Below are positions 1 through 11,443 of a DNA stretch of 42,303 nucleotides, piece after piece. Every line of letters starts with the position of its first letter. The first letter of the stretch is position 1. Source of the DNA: Laccaria trichodermophora (taxonomy: Eukaryota > Basidiomycota > Agaricomycetes > Agaricales > Hydnangiaceae); NCBI GenBank assembly GCA_018417955.1, contig JACTVC010000062.1:1-42303 (forward strand). The letters run 5' to 3'. Under the pieces are notes generated by a model. That model saw nothing but the letters and a program-made list of their open reading frames with translations, ran no database searches and was not told the DNA's origin. The translations under genes were made by a program, and so were the position numbers.

Positions 1-996
1 AGACCAAGGTAGGCGACGTACAACTCGTCAAGTTTTCAGTTTCCGTTTGGCGATTAACCCCTTGACAGTGGGATGATGCCACAACTCCCGGATACCTTGA
101 ACGGAGAGAGCTCCAGCATTCGCCCAACGTCCTGAACCAAAGGGTCCTGCGGTTCCTGAGGTTTAATCTCACGAGTCTTCTTTTCGCTTTCGGCCGAAGG
201 CGTTTCTGTTTGATCCTTCCGAGAGCATTCTCGATGGTACGGGCCTGCCAACCACTCCGCACAAGACGCCGCCCTTACCAGAACCAGACACCGAAATTCC
301 GCCACTGAGTCTGTCCGCGAGCTGCGCGTCCGCAGCTACCAATGGGGACAACCTGCGTCAAAGGTTGGCTATCTGAAGGGCGCCGCCCTCTTTCATCGAA
401 TGGGAGCTGGCCTCCGACGGCATCAGGAACTTGGTGATCCTTGGATGATGCTGCCAGTCAAGAGAGAAGTAGATGGTGACGGCTGATCTGCGATACCGTT
501 CCCGCGAGCCTTCTTTGGTATGATAAACTGTGAATCGTCCGTCGATGTAGGTTGCGCCCCGGCGTCTTCGTCAAGAGTGTCATCCCAAGCTTCAAGGGTA
601 GCTAGGATGTGTTTTAATGAATGAACGACGTTGAAGTAGATAACCGCTGTCCAAGATGCGCGTTCTTGATCCATCGAAGTGGGTTTTATACATGAGCTGG
701 AACTGTTTCTGCAACGTCGATTTCCCGCTCTCGGCTTGACCAAGGAGAAGAAGCTAGCAGGGCAGGATGAGTATATGCGGCGCATGATCGTAAAGTGTAT
801 TGACCTTGACGTCGCCCTTCTTCTTCTTCAATCGTCCCCGCTCCTCCCGCAGGTCGTCGTCAATTTGCTCAGAAACCCGTTTCGCCTCAGCTTCTGCGTA
901 CAGACGGGACGTACGCTCTGCCTCCGTCTCCATGGGTGAAGGTTTGAGGGCGGCGGAGATGGGATCATCCCGGCTGTAGAGCGACGGCGTGCGCAT
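1..996 (-). pseudogene. G-alpha-like protein, broken, 5' part only (copy 1)
   Basis: This is the 5' portion of a large fungal G-protein alpha subunit-like gene, cut off by the window start. Reading leftward from an ATG at 996, an N-terminal charged segment (SEQIDDDLREERG) leads to GDVK. An intron follows (GT near 804, AG near 754), then the P-loop GQAESGKST and QKQFQLMYK. Downstream come fragments ASWTAVIYFNVVHSLKHIL and LADRLSGGISVSGSGKGG, which I recognise from long agaricomycete G-alpha proteins. The frame is broken: one extra base follows MYKTH near 677, another shift and an in-frame TGA lie near 355-375, and a shift follows RMLEL near 100. Several further single-base indels in 1-430 are absent from the second copy (at 27.6-28.0 kb), so some are probably sequencing errors at the window end. 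The remaining lesions are shared by both copies. The 3' half is seen only at 26636-28569. Confidence 0.8.
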
Positions 997-1089
997 TAGT
1001 CGAGTGGGCGGAGGCGATGGTGGTGGTTATGAAGAAAGAAAAGAAGACGGCCTGTTGAGCAGGAAATTTAAATGCATTGAGTTTCACTG

Positions 1090-1538
1090 GGGATGCCACG
1101 CATTACTAGCTATTGTTTGTCTGGTGGGAGGAAGTCTCGGGATTGGGGGATGTCTCCTTTTTCCCTGTTCATACTAAGTTACAACTCAGTTTTCGCGACG
1201 AGACGAGACGAGGAATGGCTTACCATGCCCACACGGGGAACTTGTGCACCAAAAAGTCACCCCCGCGACGAATTTATCTGTTGCTCTTGAGTAAATGACT
1301 CGGATGTAGATATCTGATCGTGGACGTACCGAGTGTATACGGCTGTGTTCTTCGTATTTGCTCTCTTTGAAAACCTAGGTGGGTGATTTGATTGGTGACG
1401 GTGAGATGATGGCGGATCATGAGGCTCACTGGGCTTAGGTACTCGCGTACGGCGAATATTACTAGACTGGATTGGTTATGTCTGGATAAGTTGGTAGGAG
1501 ATGAATGACGCGATTGTGGACTTACTAGGAGGGTGCAT
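1090..1538 (-). pseudogene. ATG3 5' fragment, degenerate (copy 1)
   Basis: This region matches the first five exons and four introns of the intact ATG3 gene at 20544-22067, in the same order. It has a start-like ATG at 1538, a VREYLSP segment (MREYLRP in ATG3), VFKESKYEEHSRIH, FLVHKFPVWAW and SRDFLPPDKQ. The intron positions are conserved. It is not functional. The ATG of MREYL has become GTA, exon 1 is two bases shorter, a base is lost in the FVAAGD segment (frameshift near 1268), and a TAG interrupts the DKQYLV segment near 1107. Homology stops at about 1090, just upstream of the G-alpha relic. The missing 3' part includes the catalytic HPC region. Confidence 0.85.
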
Positions 1539-1614
1539 GGAGGTTGGGTTGACAGAGAGCTGTTTTTGTATAGAACCTCCTCAAACAACTGCGTGGTGCC
1601 GAAGCAGAGGCGCC

Positions 1615-3995
1615 CCTACAAACATAAAACGTTGAGACAAAGGTACGTCTCTCGAATCTTGAGCTTCTTTTTACAACATAAAATGGCCATCCTCAGATGC
1701 GCGTGATGATCAAGTGCCGCTCAAGGCCTACTTACAGGCCACGACTCTAGGAACACACACGAGTGCTCGTACGCGACCAGTCGGTGTAAACAAGGACTCC
1801 TTAAAGCATTATCCGACACCCCTCACATAAACCCAACATAAGCACATGGCTTCGACCCTCCTTCGCACTCCCTCGCCCCATCAGATCTTCAGATCCTAAG
1901 TAATTTCGCCATCCGAGTTTACATGGCCCACCCCGCCAGCATCCATCCCCAGTGCGTGCAGAGCCTTCGCAAAGAACCCCCTCGGCTCTTCCTAAAAGTG
2001 ATCCTCCAAACTTTTCCTTCCGCCTCAATCCCCCATTCCACTACGAAAGCCTCGTCTTCCGCCTCAACTGCCTCCCCCCCACTTCAAATCTTCATCCCAA
2101 CCCTCATACAAACTTCCCTCGATGTGTCGGACAACACTAACTCTCCCTCGTCACTTCCACGTTCTCCTTCTATTGTTAGAATGTGTTCGATGCTGGGTGG
2201 GCGCAGCGTGCGGCTGAGGGTGATCAGTTTCCAATGGAGAAATGCCAGGGTTTCTGTGGGACTGAATGCGTGAAAGGAGGGTGGGATTCAAAAAGGAACT
2301 TCGGACACAACCTTTACTCCACGCAATACGCATATAACGAATCACCAGCTGGTTGTGCTTCTCATGCCCAATCTCAGATGGCGGACGCGAACGATTGTGT
2401 GGCGCATTTTCGTCAGTTAAACCGTTGCCCCTGTATCGCGCCTGGTATGGGCATTGTTCCCTCTTGGGATTCTTCAACGTCGACTTCATCTTCGAGGGTC
2501 CCATTCACTCCTGCTACCGTTTGCCGAGTTTGTCTTCGACCCCCCCACCCCGTCGAGTTGAACTTTAGATTCTGAAAAATGGAAATCAGCATAGCCGGAC
2601 GACCACGCCTACAAAGCAGCCACCACCGGCTTCATCTACCTCTCTAGTTCTCCACCATCTCTGAACACGATCTGTACTGCCACTACGTCCCGGGTCGTCG
2701 GCAAGCGACGGTTGTACTTCCAGCGTGTTCGAAGTCCTTCGTCCCAGCCGTGCTTGAGTGGATGGTGAACCTGCGTGATCCTTTCATTCTCAACTTCAGC
2801 TCAGCAGAGCTTCGGTTCTGGCTTGTACTATGAGGTGTCAGCGCGCTTGCGGAAAATTAAGGGGTTTTTTACCAACGATTTTGGCGGAAGCGTTGACATT
2901 TCAGACTGATATCCGCATTTCAATAGGTTTGAGTACGGCATTCAGGCGTCGTTGGTCGTAGGTGGTTCAAAGCGACTGTTCTTTCGCTTCAGTCGACTGG
3001 CGTGAAGAACAATGCACGAGTCCAAGCTTGCCACCATCGCTTGAAGAGGCATGGAGTTGGAGATCAGTCCGTTTTTCAACGTATGTCCTTTACTCACACT
3101 GTGTTTTTTCTGTCTCATCAAAAGGTCATCATTTAGATAATATTCTGCGCCGAACTGGGCATGCGTCAAAGAAGCACTGATATGGCTACAACCGCGTGGT
3201 GTGGGGCTCCAGTCAGGACTCTAGTAAGTTCACATCAATCATTGGTAGAAGTTCACGGCGCTAAACTGCAAACTGTAACTCTAAGCCGTCATGCTGCTCC
3301 ATCGTCGAGTCTGGCGCCTGACCAAGTCAGTCGTAATGAAATTTTACACCAATAAGCAGATACTGGAAGTTAGCTGCCTCCCTCTAAACACCTGCCTTTG
3401 CTGGAGTAGCGGTAAACAACTTTCCAGGTTTGCCACTGTCTAAAGCACCTCATGAGGGCACTTAGATAGCCCGTTCCTCCCCCCCCCCCGAGTGTGCGGA
3501 GATTTCGATCTCGCGCCCTTCACGGTGAGTTGTTTCTTGCGCTTCGTTTTTTTCTGAAGCTGACTGTTCTTACCGTTAAGGACATCGTGGCGCTCACCAC
3601 CATCTGCTTCTTGACCACTACGCGTGACATATCCTTCCCTCACAAAAGTTGGCCTTCGGTTCGAATGGCAGGTGTGAAAGCGGTGGGCGCCTGTAAGGTT
3701 TTATGGTTTTTACCGAAGTTGTTTGATCTGATTATGAATTGAAAAGTGAAGTTGTGCGTCTCGCCAACATCAAGGCCACCAGCAAAGCACTCTTCGGTGT
3801 CATCAGAAGTTGCCTAGGACGATATAAAATCTCTCTAGAGTGACAATGTTTCTGGGTGCCGGGCTCAAAATGAGCGCCCTTTCCTGTATCCCAAGACACA
3901 CCAGAAATAGTAGGATGCTGCCCAGTGTAGAACCGATAGTATACGCGAATGACAGGTTTTCCCGTGGCGACACTCATGCAAACTAGCATCTTCAC
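1615..3995 (+). pseudogene. Degenerate element A, 5' part (unrecognised gene remnant)
   Basis: This is one of three diverged copies (A here; B from 11.2 kb; C from 22.3 kb) of an intron-containing gene remnant that I cannot name. Shared landmarks are a donor-like GTACGTCTCTCGAA at 1643, a segment resembling PPNFSFRLNPPFHYESLVF near 2000-2060, GFFNVDFIF near 2470, and a CGDFDLAPFT exon end near 3500. A 59-nt intron-like segment follows (GTGAGTT..CTGAC..AAG), then DIVALTTI near 3585, then RLANIKATSKALFGVI near 3760-3800. No frame stays open across these blocks, and stops and shifts differ among A, B and C. That pattern suggests pseudogenes, or exons whose joins I could not reconstruct. A run of 11 C lies at about 3480. 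Confidence 0.5.
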
Positions 3996-4029
3996 TCAGT
4001 ACGCATTGCTTGTCAGTTCTTTTCGAGCT

Positions 4030-4960
4030 TTTCACCTCGTACGAAGCTGATTATTCTTAATATAAAGAGCCACCTCAGCTCTCACGCACTCCCTGATAAT
4101 CAGTCGTGACAAATCTTCACCCCAGAAGGAATGTACAACTCGTTACTCGATGTCCATGATCGGCTCAGATTGCGGGTTCCGTATGTAAGGGCCTATGCAA
4201 AAATGATGTGTCCAATCAGAAGGCGAACTCGTGTATCTCATCACCGTCATAGATCCTACTTTTACGAGCAGGACATCGACGTTTCAAGTCGAGGTGGGTG
4301 TGTTATATCTGTTCTCACTTGTCTGTGACCTTACCAGAACAACAGACTCAAGATTACAACGACGGTCACGACACCCAATTGTTCGGACAGTTCAACGTGC
4401 TGAGATGGTAAGCCCTCATCGACGGGAGCTCTTCATATCTGATTTATCAATCAGTTGCCAGGAACGCGCTCCTCACTGTTCAAGATCGACCCAATTTCAA
4501 GACGGACTGACAGACCCAATTTTAACGAAGGGTTTCTCACCGCCAGCTTCAGAACCAGCGCCCAGAACTACGCAAGAACTACGTAGACGTGCGGTGCTGC
4601 TTAGCACGGAACGGAAGAAGCTGGTCTGTGCGGTTATGCGGGTCGAGTGTGATGTACGAACTATGCATACCCATCTTGGGTTTTCTATTAGGGCAACGGG
4701 AGACGACACAATGGAAGGTCGATTTTAATGCAATCACCCCACCAGCTACAAAATCTTCTGGTTGGTATAACATCTGGACCCCTACAAAACAGTCAGAATC
4801 GCAATTGGTACGTCGTCTATGCCTGTGTCGCATTTCCATAAACCCTTCCTGCACAGATCGGCCCTACAATCGCTGTGTGATCACGTACAGCGTTTTCCGC
4901 TCAACTTCAGATTGCAAGGTCGCAGTCATTCTCGTTTGCGGGTGCGCAGCATAAGAGCTC
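4030..4960 (+). pseudogene. Degenerate element A, 3' part with promoter-like start
   Basis: A TATA-like ATATAAAG (about 4058) is followed, roughly 70 bases later, by an ATG (4131) opening MYNSLLDVHDRL. In copies B and C the same start reads closer to MYNSMPMIGSD. A donor-like GTATGTAAGGG, then VYLITVIDPTFTSRTSTFQVE, a second intron-like segment (GTGGGTG..ACCAG), and a block ending LKITTTVTTPN..DSSTC follow. Further right comes NYVDVRCCLARNGRSWSV near 4580. These segments are shared with B and C at moderate divergence, but no continuous frame runs through them in A. I do not recognise the family. Homology with B ends at about 4960. Confidence 0.45.
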
Positions 4961-5635
4961 AATTACCGTAAATTCGAATGACATCTAACTTGCGACTTTC
5001 AAGATCCGCCGTAGAGAAAGTCCGCTTCCAGAGGGACGCCACGACGTGCTTCAAACCTGGGTAGCTCCCTGGGTCCTTGCTGGCCCTGTGCCGTACTTCG
5101 ACAGCCTGAAAAGGAATAGCATGAGCGACGGCAAGTATCATGGCCACGGAGCTTACCACACCCGCCCCAACGTGCTCCTTGCCCGCCGTAGATCAACCAA
5201 TATATTCTTCATTGAAAACCTACACCAAGATAGAGACCCGAGTTGCGAATTTCAATGAGATGTTGTTCCTCGAGAAGTCGCTGTCATTTGCGCATTCCGC
5301 CATAGCTGAATCTGCGACCTTTGAGGAAGGTGCATGGAGGAAAGAGACACGATCACACAAATCTACCAAAACGATCACCTGACGAGCACCCAGCGAACAC
5401 CCACAAAACCAGCAACAATCTCCCACAAACCATTTCGAGCCTTGCAGTGTCCTTTACAGCTGCGAACAAGACGAGGAGAACAGGAAAATCTACAACACTG
5501 GAGCCTGAGGACATCCATGACGAGGTCAACAACTGGAGAGACTCACAAAGAGCCAGTGTCCGGCCATCCCACGGCGACCCCCACAATCTTCACGTTACGA
5601 GTCCGTCCTTCACGTCCAGGTTCTTGAGATATAGT
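4961..5635. other. Insert specific to element A, unassigned
   Basis: Element C runs directly from the block ending near 4900 to the block starting near 5640, so these roughly 670 bases are extra sequence in A. On the minus strand an intron-like segment (GTAAGCTCCG..CTTTTCAG, about 5103-5153) joins two short open stretches, and a second GTGAGT..CTCAG segment lies near 5510-5550. This may be a gene fragment in reverse orientation. I cannot name it. Confidence 0.3.
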
Positions 5636-5885
5636 TTGTTTACTTGGGTGTTCCCCACTTTTCACCACCTTTCTGGATCAGTAAACAAGAGTTCACAAAC
5701 GTCCCTCAATGGGATACATCATCGGATTCACCTCTGAGCCTTTTCCTGGGGTTTTTCTCGCAATAGTTGCACAGAGCGGTCGATGAACTTATCGAATACC
5801 TCATCATCTACAGTCGATACTCGTCTTTTGACTACGATGTTCTATTCACTCGGTCGTCACACGAATCAGCGGACTGCTAGGGACC
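5636..5885 (+). pseudogene. Element A tail block
   Basis: This block is shared with element C at about 26.10-26.34 kb. It carries a readable segment EFTNVPQWDT (about 5690; QKFTNVPQWEI in C) and the run around TCGATACTCGTCTTT. The frame breaks in both copies. Confidence 0.4.
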
Positions 5886-6181
5886 CTAAGGGCTCTTCAA
5901 CCATGTCATCTGCCGCGTTCAGAAGGGAAACATTTTTGGTCGAGAGCTACATGCCCGCATTAAAAGGAAGCTGTGTTACTGCCTTTCGCGTATATCCTCC
6001 ATTTAACCATCACACCAGCTCTATACACAATTCATTCTACTGGCTTCTCTTCGTTCAAGTTAGTGGCGCACTTGTATTCTTTCTTCGACACATCAGCTTC
6101 GCGGTTCATTTTTGTTCGGATTAGGGCATGTGTATACAGACATTGAGACAACAAAGTTACACAGGGAATCAAACGATTAAG
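5886..6181. other. Intergenic, nothing recognised
   Basis: This lies between the end of element A and the stop codon of the membrane GTPase gene, which reads toward it. It should include the 3' untranslated region of that gene. I see no gene or repeat in it. Confidence 0.5.
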
Positions 6182-8623
6182 TCATGTTTTGCCTACGCCC
6201 CAATCCTCGTCTTCATTGTTCTCGAAGGCCTTAGCTGCACTTTGTAGCTCCTCCATAATCTCGGGTTTCATCTGATACTCCTTGATCAATTGGATGATCT
6301 TCGCCAGAGCTGCATCCTGGTCAAAGCGGCCTGCCAGCTTCACATGTTCCTTAATCTCCTTGTGAACTTTGCTCCTTTCGTCTGAAATGCTGTAGGCCTT
6401 GAAGACGAGCTTGATCAAGCGGCGGGAAAGGCGCAGATGGGCGTTCACCACCAAGCCAAAAATTATTTGCATAATAATCGTGAAGTCGACGATGTACGCC
6501 ATCAAACGTTGTAGCATGAGTGCCCTGAGGTTTTTCCGCTTAGCATTTTGACATGGCATAGTGAGGAAGACATACGATTGCTTGTACACATCGAAAATCC
6601 ATTTTGCCAGCAAGAGAGACGCAACAATAGGAATCACAATGGGAGCAGCAGGTGCAGTCAAACCCCCAATTAACGTAGTCAAGGCACCAAGTAGCGAATA
6701 AGCACGGGGACTGACAACTTGTAAAAAATGAGGTGGCACAGTCGACAAAATTGACTTACAATATCGTGTTGGGATCTGACGGCTCGTCATATTGATTCCC
6801 AACAAGTTCGAACATTAGTTTTTTCAGTTCCTTGCTTTCCAAATACTAACAGCACAGTTTCCATAAGTGTGAGAAGATGGAATGATGTTAAAGTATTTAC
6901 CCCGCAACCATCTTGAATGTTCCACACTTCAACGATATCAGTATGTAGAACCCGTAGGCATTCTTCTATAGTTTTTCCTGGAAAATTCACGCTAGCTGCG
7001 AGACCCATCCAATAACCTGACAAAAAAAGGGGTAGCTTAGTTTAACTTTCACTGAAGGGCATGCCGAAAGATTCATACGCTTCTTCCCAACCCTTGAAAT
7101 AGGTGTCAGCATGACATCAAGAGAAGACGAACGTTTGAATGCTCACGCAATCACCGCATCGATCTTTACAGCTGGATTCACGCGTTGGGCGATGGCAGAG
7201 ACTAGCGCAACATCTTCAGCAACGTCAACTGCCAGGGTGTTTTTAACACAGTCAGCAGTGAGACGGACAAGCTCGTTCAACATCTTTCTGGTATCCTTGT
7301 ATTCTTTATTGGCTGTGTTGGCAAGTATAAGCACAGGCCCAAGATGTCTCTTGTAGCTTACTTGAGACGGCAATGTGCGGAATGTCTATACCGACGACCT
7401 TTTCAAAGGGACCAACACACAACTCTTGGAACTGTGCTGCTGTCTCCTCAGCAAGACGTGCATTTCGGGTTTCCCGATCCAAATGTTTGTTGCGTTTGTG
7501 GAACTCTAGATTGTTACCGTATTCAACCTGCTCTACCAACTTATCATATTTGGTAAAAACGGTGATCATAGGAACTAAAGTGAACAGTGAGCCATCGTCG
7601 ATCAGAAAACACCAAGAACATACCAGGGCCAAGGTCTCCGTTGGACTTCATACAGAATAACTCCTCCACTCCAGCCTCGAACAAACGGTCACCTCTAGAC
7701 AAGGACACTGGGAAACAGAGCCTGCACAACACCTTCATCATCTTGTTCACTCAGGTGATCGAGGGAGCAGTAACCATACCAGACAGCATGTACCTGATCC
7801 CTCACATTGGGCATGTCCTTCCGAACTTTCAAAAAATCAACGACTTTCTTGAAGTTGTCACCCTCCCCATGCTCGAAGCCCTGACTGTCGTGTAGAACAA
7901 ATCTTCCATTTTCGCTGGCTATAATCGGAGTATTGATATCCGACACGCCAGCTTCTGAATGAGCCACGGTCTGGGGAAGGACAGGCTTTAGCAGCGGATC
8001 TTCAGAAGACGGGGAAGTGACCTCACAGCATCCTTGACGCCGAAGCATTCGTTGATAAGGGAAGATTTCCCTACACCGCTCTGTAAAAAACAAACTGTAA
8101 GCTAATCCCTGAGAATACAGGGATAAGAGAGCTACTTTGCCGATGACCAGGACTCGGAACCTAGCAGTAAGGTAAATCAGAGTAATCAGGGATTAAGCAG
8201 ACTAACCGTTCGACCAACTTGAATAACTCATCCGTTGTAGGTTGTAAGTCGCCACTCGTCGGAGGTTCTGCCTTGGTTAAAGCATTCTAAGATCGATAGT
8301 ACCTGCATTAGGCGGACGCTTTTGCGTTTGGGGAAGAAGTGCACACACCCCCACGTATCGGCTAAACTTCAGGACGACATCGAACTTGTCAAATGATTTT
8401 GACCATTCTAGAGTAGAAAGTCCTGCATCAGCAAGACAGGAGCGATTGCGGAAAGGAGGCACTTGCCTTGTTTTCCGGAGAAGTGGGGGCCGACTTTGCT
8501 TAGCAGTTCATCGAGAGGTATCTTGCTCTTCGCCGCAGCACGAAACAATCCGCGGAATCGGACTTGCAGATAGAGGGGCTCTAAAGGCGAAAGTTGACTG
8601 CGTTGATTAGGTTTGTCGTTCAA
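6182..8623 (-). CDS. Fungal G-domain GTPase with C-terminal membrane region (copy 1), 14 exons
   Basis: Thirteen introns were removed by hand: 8423-8466, 8268-8302, 8161-8206, 8081-8135, 7971-8026, 7722-7779, 7575-7623, 7313-7361, 7093-7146, 7017-7078, 6846-6900, 6711-6759, 6525-6575. The joined frame is exactly 1779 nt (592 aa) with no stop. It shows the GTPase motifs in order: G1 GKSGVGKSS (about residues 120-128), a GVSDINTPI switch segment (147-155), G3 HDSQGFE (166-172) and G4 FTKYD (242-246). Two hydrophobic stretches near 437-470 and 488-505 suggest membrane attachment. The tail (DVYKQS, LMAYIVD, RRLIKLVFKAY) matches a family common in agaricomycetes. The cellular role is not known to me. 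Oddities: the first intron is GC-AG, the second is only 35 nt, and exon 10 is 14 nt. The ATG at 8623 is the least certain part. The identical copy at 33763 is also intact. Confidence 0.88.
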
Positions 8624-8779
8624 TGCTACACATGGTCATCGGCTCACCAGGGGGATGACAACTCAAATGCGTGAGTCTTTGCATCCAATAGACAAGGTGA
8701 TTCCCGCTCGAACGATCCAATCGAAAGTTGGACCGATTTGAGGATGTGCTGGGATGTAACGCGGATTTCTAGTCAATGG
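8624..8779. other. Upstream region of the membrane GTPase gene
   Basis: This is the presumed promoter side of the minus-strand GTPase gene. I recognise no clear TATA or other motif. Confidence 0.35.
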
Positions 8780-8880
8780 GTGTCAGATATTTGACCTGGG
8801 GGCAAAAACCTGGGAGGTTACCTGTAATCTCAATGCTAGGGCTTCCCGTTGAGCCACCCATCGCGGTAGACATGGTTGTT
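8780..8880 (-). repeat. Possible tRNA-derived SINE or tRNA relic
   Basis: On the minus strand TGGCTCAACGG (8846-8856) fits the RNA polymerase III A-box consensus. About 50 bases further, GGTCAAATATC (8786-8796) resembles a decayed B box (GGTTCAAATCC type). The spacing suits a tRNA-like promoter. The region does not fold into a clean tRNA by eye and I see no anticodon arm, so it is at best a relic or SINE head. Confidence 0.3.
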
Positions 8881-11163
8881 TTGGTGAAAGGATTGTGCTT
8901 AGCGCTCGGAACATGCTTTGTCTGATAAGGCACTCGGTGTGACTGTCAGAGGATGTGACGGTATCACCTGCGAGCGCTTGAGCAATAGCTGGTTGCTATT
9001 GAATCCGTTGAATGAAAAGCGAGGAAGACGCGACATTGAACCCGTACAGGCCTCTGCCTTGAATTCACAGCACGGAACAGAAGGTTAGTAGTGTCATCAG
9101 TTGTTCACGACCGTCCTCAAAAGGGGGGTTGAGGTGGGGATCGCCTCGAGAAGCGTCCGCGGAAAATAATAAAGGGTGATTTGGGTATCCGAAGTGAGTA
9201 CAGGGTGTGCCCTATGACTTCCGCCACGCTGTCGGAGGCCAGTGTTTAGGAAGGGCATCGCAGGATGGTTGGAAGTTCTACAAAGTCCACAATTGTGCCA
9301 GCGCACGCCAAGGTCTTTCGGTTGCAAACGTACTGTTGACCAGGCTACGTTGCGGCTAGTTGATAATCTAGATACAACTTACGTTAGAGGCGAGAGAAAA
9401 TGGGAATATTAGAAAAGTAGTGTCGAGCTGCGGAGCCATGTGTGCTCCTCCTCCGGTCTCCATAACCTACGGCGTGCATTGACTTTGTGAAAGATGAAAT
9501 ATGACTTTGTAAGGGCATGTTAGAAATTTGTGCGGCGCCACCCCTAGATATGAAATTGAAGCCCTCAGTTGCGGACGTGCTTCTGGATTGAAAGAAGGTG
9601 AAATTGCGACTTGAATGGAAACAAACGCTATGTAGGCATAACGAATAGTCAGTAGATAGAATTTTGACGTGTCGCCCCAGCTCACCTGGACGACAATAAT
9701 CCCAAGTTATCATGAAGATGCGCGTCGACGTGGTTCATGCCCGCAAATGTCGTTGCAGTGCTAAAAGTCGATGTTCCAGTTGCCAGCACTCGTTCTGGCC
9801 AAAATGAGCAGAAGCTTTCTTTAACATGTTGACCAAAAGTTTAACCCAATATGGGTGTACCACCAACCCAAAAAAAAGAAAGAGCGTGCGTGTTGGGTTG
9901 TGTTGGGTGAAAAACGCCCTCTCAGCACAAAAAGACTGTATCAGGCCAAGTGGCCCAAGTCACCACGATAACTACCGACTCACTCTATAATCCTGGTCAT
10001 GTTACATTTATAGCAAACCGTTGAGCGTATTGTGAGGTCGCCCCGTGCTCGTTCCTCCGAAGCATCGCAATCCAACCACTAGGCGTCTTTCTGAAACGTG
10101 ACACGACGAAGTTCCACGGCGCAGTACGGAGAATGCGCTTCGCGACAACATGTGCCGGGGTGGCATTGGAATTTTTTGAAAGACAAGCATCGGTTGTAGA
10201 TGACGAGGCACATGGAAAGTTCGTCGACCTTTTCCTGAGGAATTCTGCAAGACGTAGGTCCGAGCGTGGACGTTCCGCGAAACAGGTCATTCCTTGTGCC
10301 AACACCACACGATGGAGCTTCGCACCCGCTGTAGTAAGGGTTGAAAGTCATGACAGTCGTGAGAGGCGGCCGGCACTCTTCCACAAAATAGCAGTAACCT
10401 AGTTCGCCAAAGTGACTCAACAAGTCTTCACACTAAACTCTGGGTGAGCATCTTCGCCAGTAGAATAAGCATGGCGGAACTCACAATCTCGGTAAGAGCC
10501 ATCCCCAAGATTTCGTAAACCTTCCATCCTCCCCTTGAAGCCCTTCGGCTCCTCTTGAACGAGGTAGTGAAACCCCAACTTACGTTCTTTGGCTGGACTA
10601 CTACTGGCATCTAGTTGATACTTGCGACTGTTCGTCATAAAATCAATCTAATAAATTGGTTGAAGACCCACCTCATAAAGCCTCAGGTAAATTGGCAGTC
10701 AATTTGAGTGTAGCTCAAGACTTGGCACTTGCGTAGTCAAGCTGATCACGGCGTCGCTGGCGTTTCTGACCGGGCCAAAACCGAGCTTCGTTAAACATCG
10801 CCACCTCTCCCATTGAACCAGCTGTTGAAATTAACGTTAATCGCTACTTACCGAGAGAATATCGTTGAAGAGCGTACTGGAATCATTGGGTTGAATAAAA
10901 CGGAATCTGCCTCTGAGTGGGACTACCAGGCGAAACATTGCCGACTCTTATGGGCAAAGAAACTTGGAGAACGACACAAGTACGCCGGATCCAAGATACC
11001 GCTCGCTCCTTTCCTCTCAACGCCTTGATCGGCGAGCATGCGCAACACCGTCTTGCTGAAATCCCACGTTCACGGCGAAGAAGGCAACATTCGGACCTAT
11101 GGTGGTAGTTGGGTGGTAGTTTCGAACAGGTGAACGTTATGTATACTAATCAACAAACACTGT
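8881..11163. other. Unassigned 2.3 kb region
   Basis: I found no convincing gene here. There are short overlapping open stretches on both strands (for example an Arg-rich one at 10133-10402 on plus, and several minus-strand ones at 9384-9713 and 9997-10638). Intron-like segments occur on the minus strand (a GTGAGCTGGG donor near 9684). The joins I tried did not give a long protein. A G/T-rich stretch with repeated TTGGGT lies near 9890-9910. The same sequence recurs without visible change at 36462-38744. Confidence 0.4.
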
Positions 11164-11443
11164 ATGGCACACATTACGACTCCTTCCTCCTTATCATCCA
11201 CTCCTCATCTAACGTTCCATCCACAAACAGAAAACTTCGAGACAAAGGTACGTCTCTCGAATGTTGAGCTTCTTTCAAATTCTTACAATGTAATATTGCT
11301 ACCCTCAGAAGCGCGTGATGATCAAGTCCTGCCAAAGGCCTATTCACAGGCCATCACCCCGGAAACACGCACAAGTGTTCGTATACAAGTACGTCGGCGT
11401 AATCCAGAACTCGTTGAAGCACTATGCGACACCCCCCACATAA
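11164..11443 (+). CDS. Possible 72-aa protein at the start of element B
   Basis: An ATG at 11164 opens MAHITTPSSLSS and runs for 28 codons to a donor GTACGT (11248). The intron ends with CCCTCAG at 11308, and the frame continues for 44 codons (KKRVMIKSCQ...) to TAA at 11441. The splice signals are good and are conserved in A (1643) and C (22324), but the coding frame is not conserved there. I do not recognise the product. It may be a gene remnant rather than a working gene. Confidence 0.28.

Noticed and set aside
5321..5737. 138-codon plus-strand frame in the element A insert
   Set aside because: Its composition is unremarkable, and on the opposite strand there are intron-like segments. Neither strand gives a recognisable product, so no gene is called.
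9885..9912. Telomere-like TTGGGT repeats
   Set aside because: Only two or three irregular copies occur. This is not a telomeric array and lies mid-region.
10133..10402. 89-codon Arg-rich plus-strand frame and overlapping minus-strand frames
   Set aside because: Several overlapping frames of similar length on both strands give no family match and cannot be joined into a longer protein.
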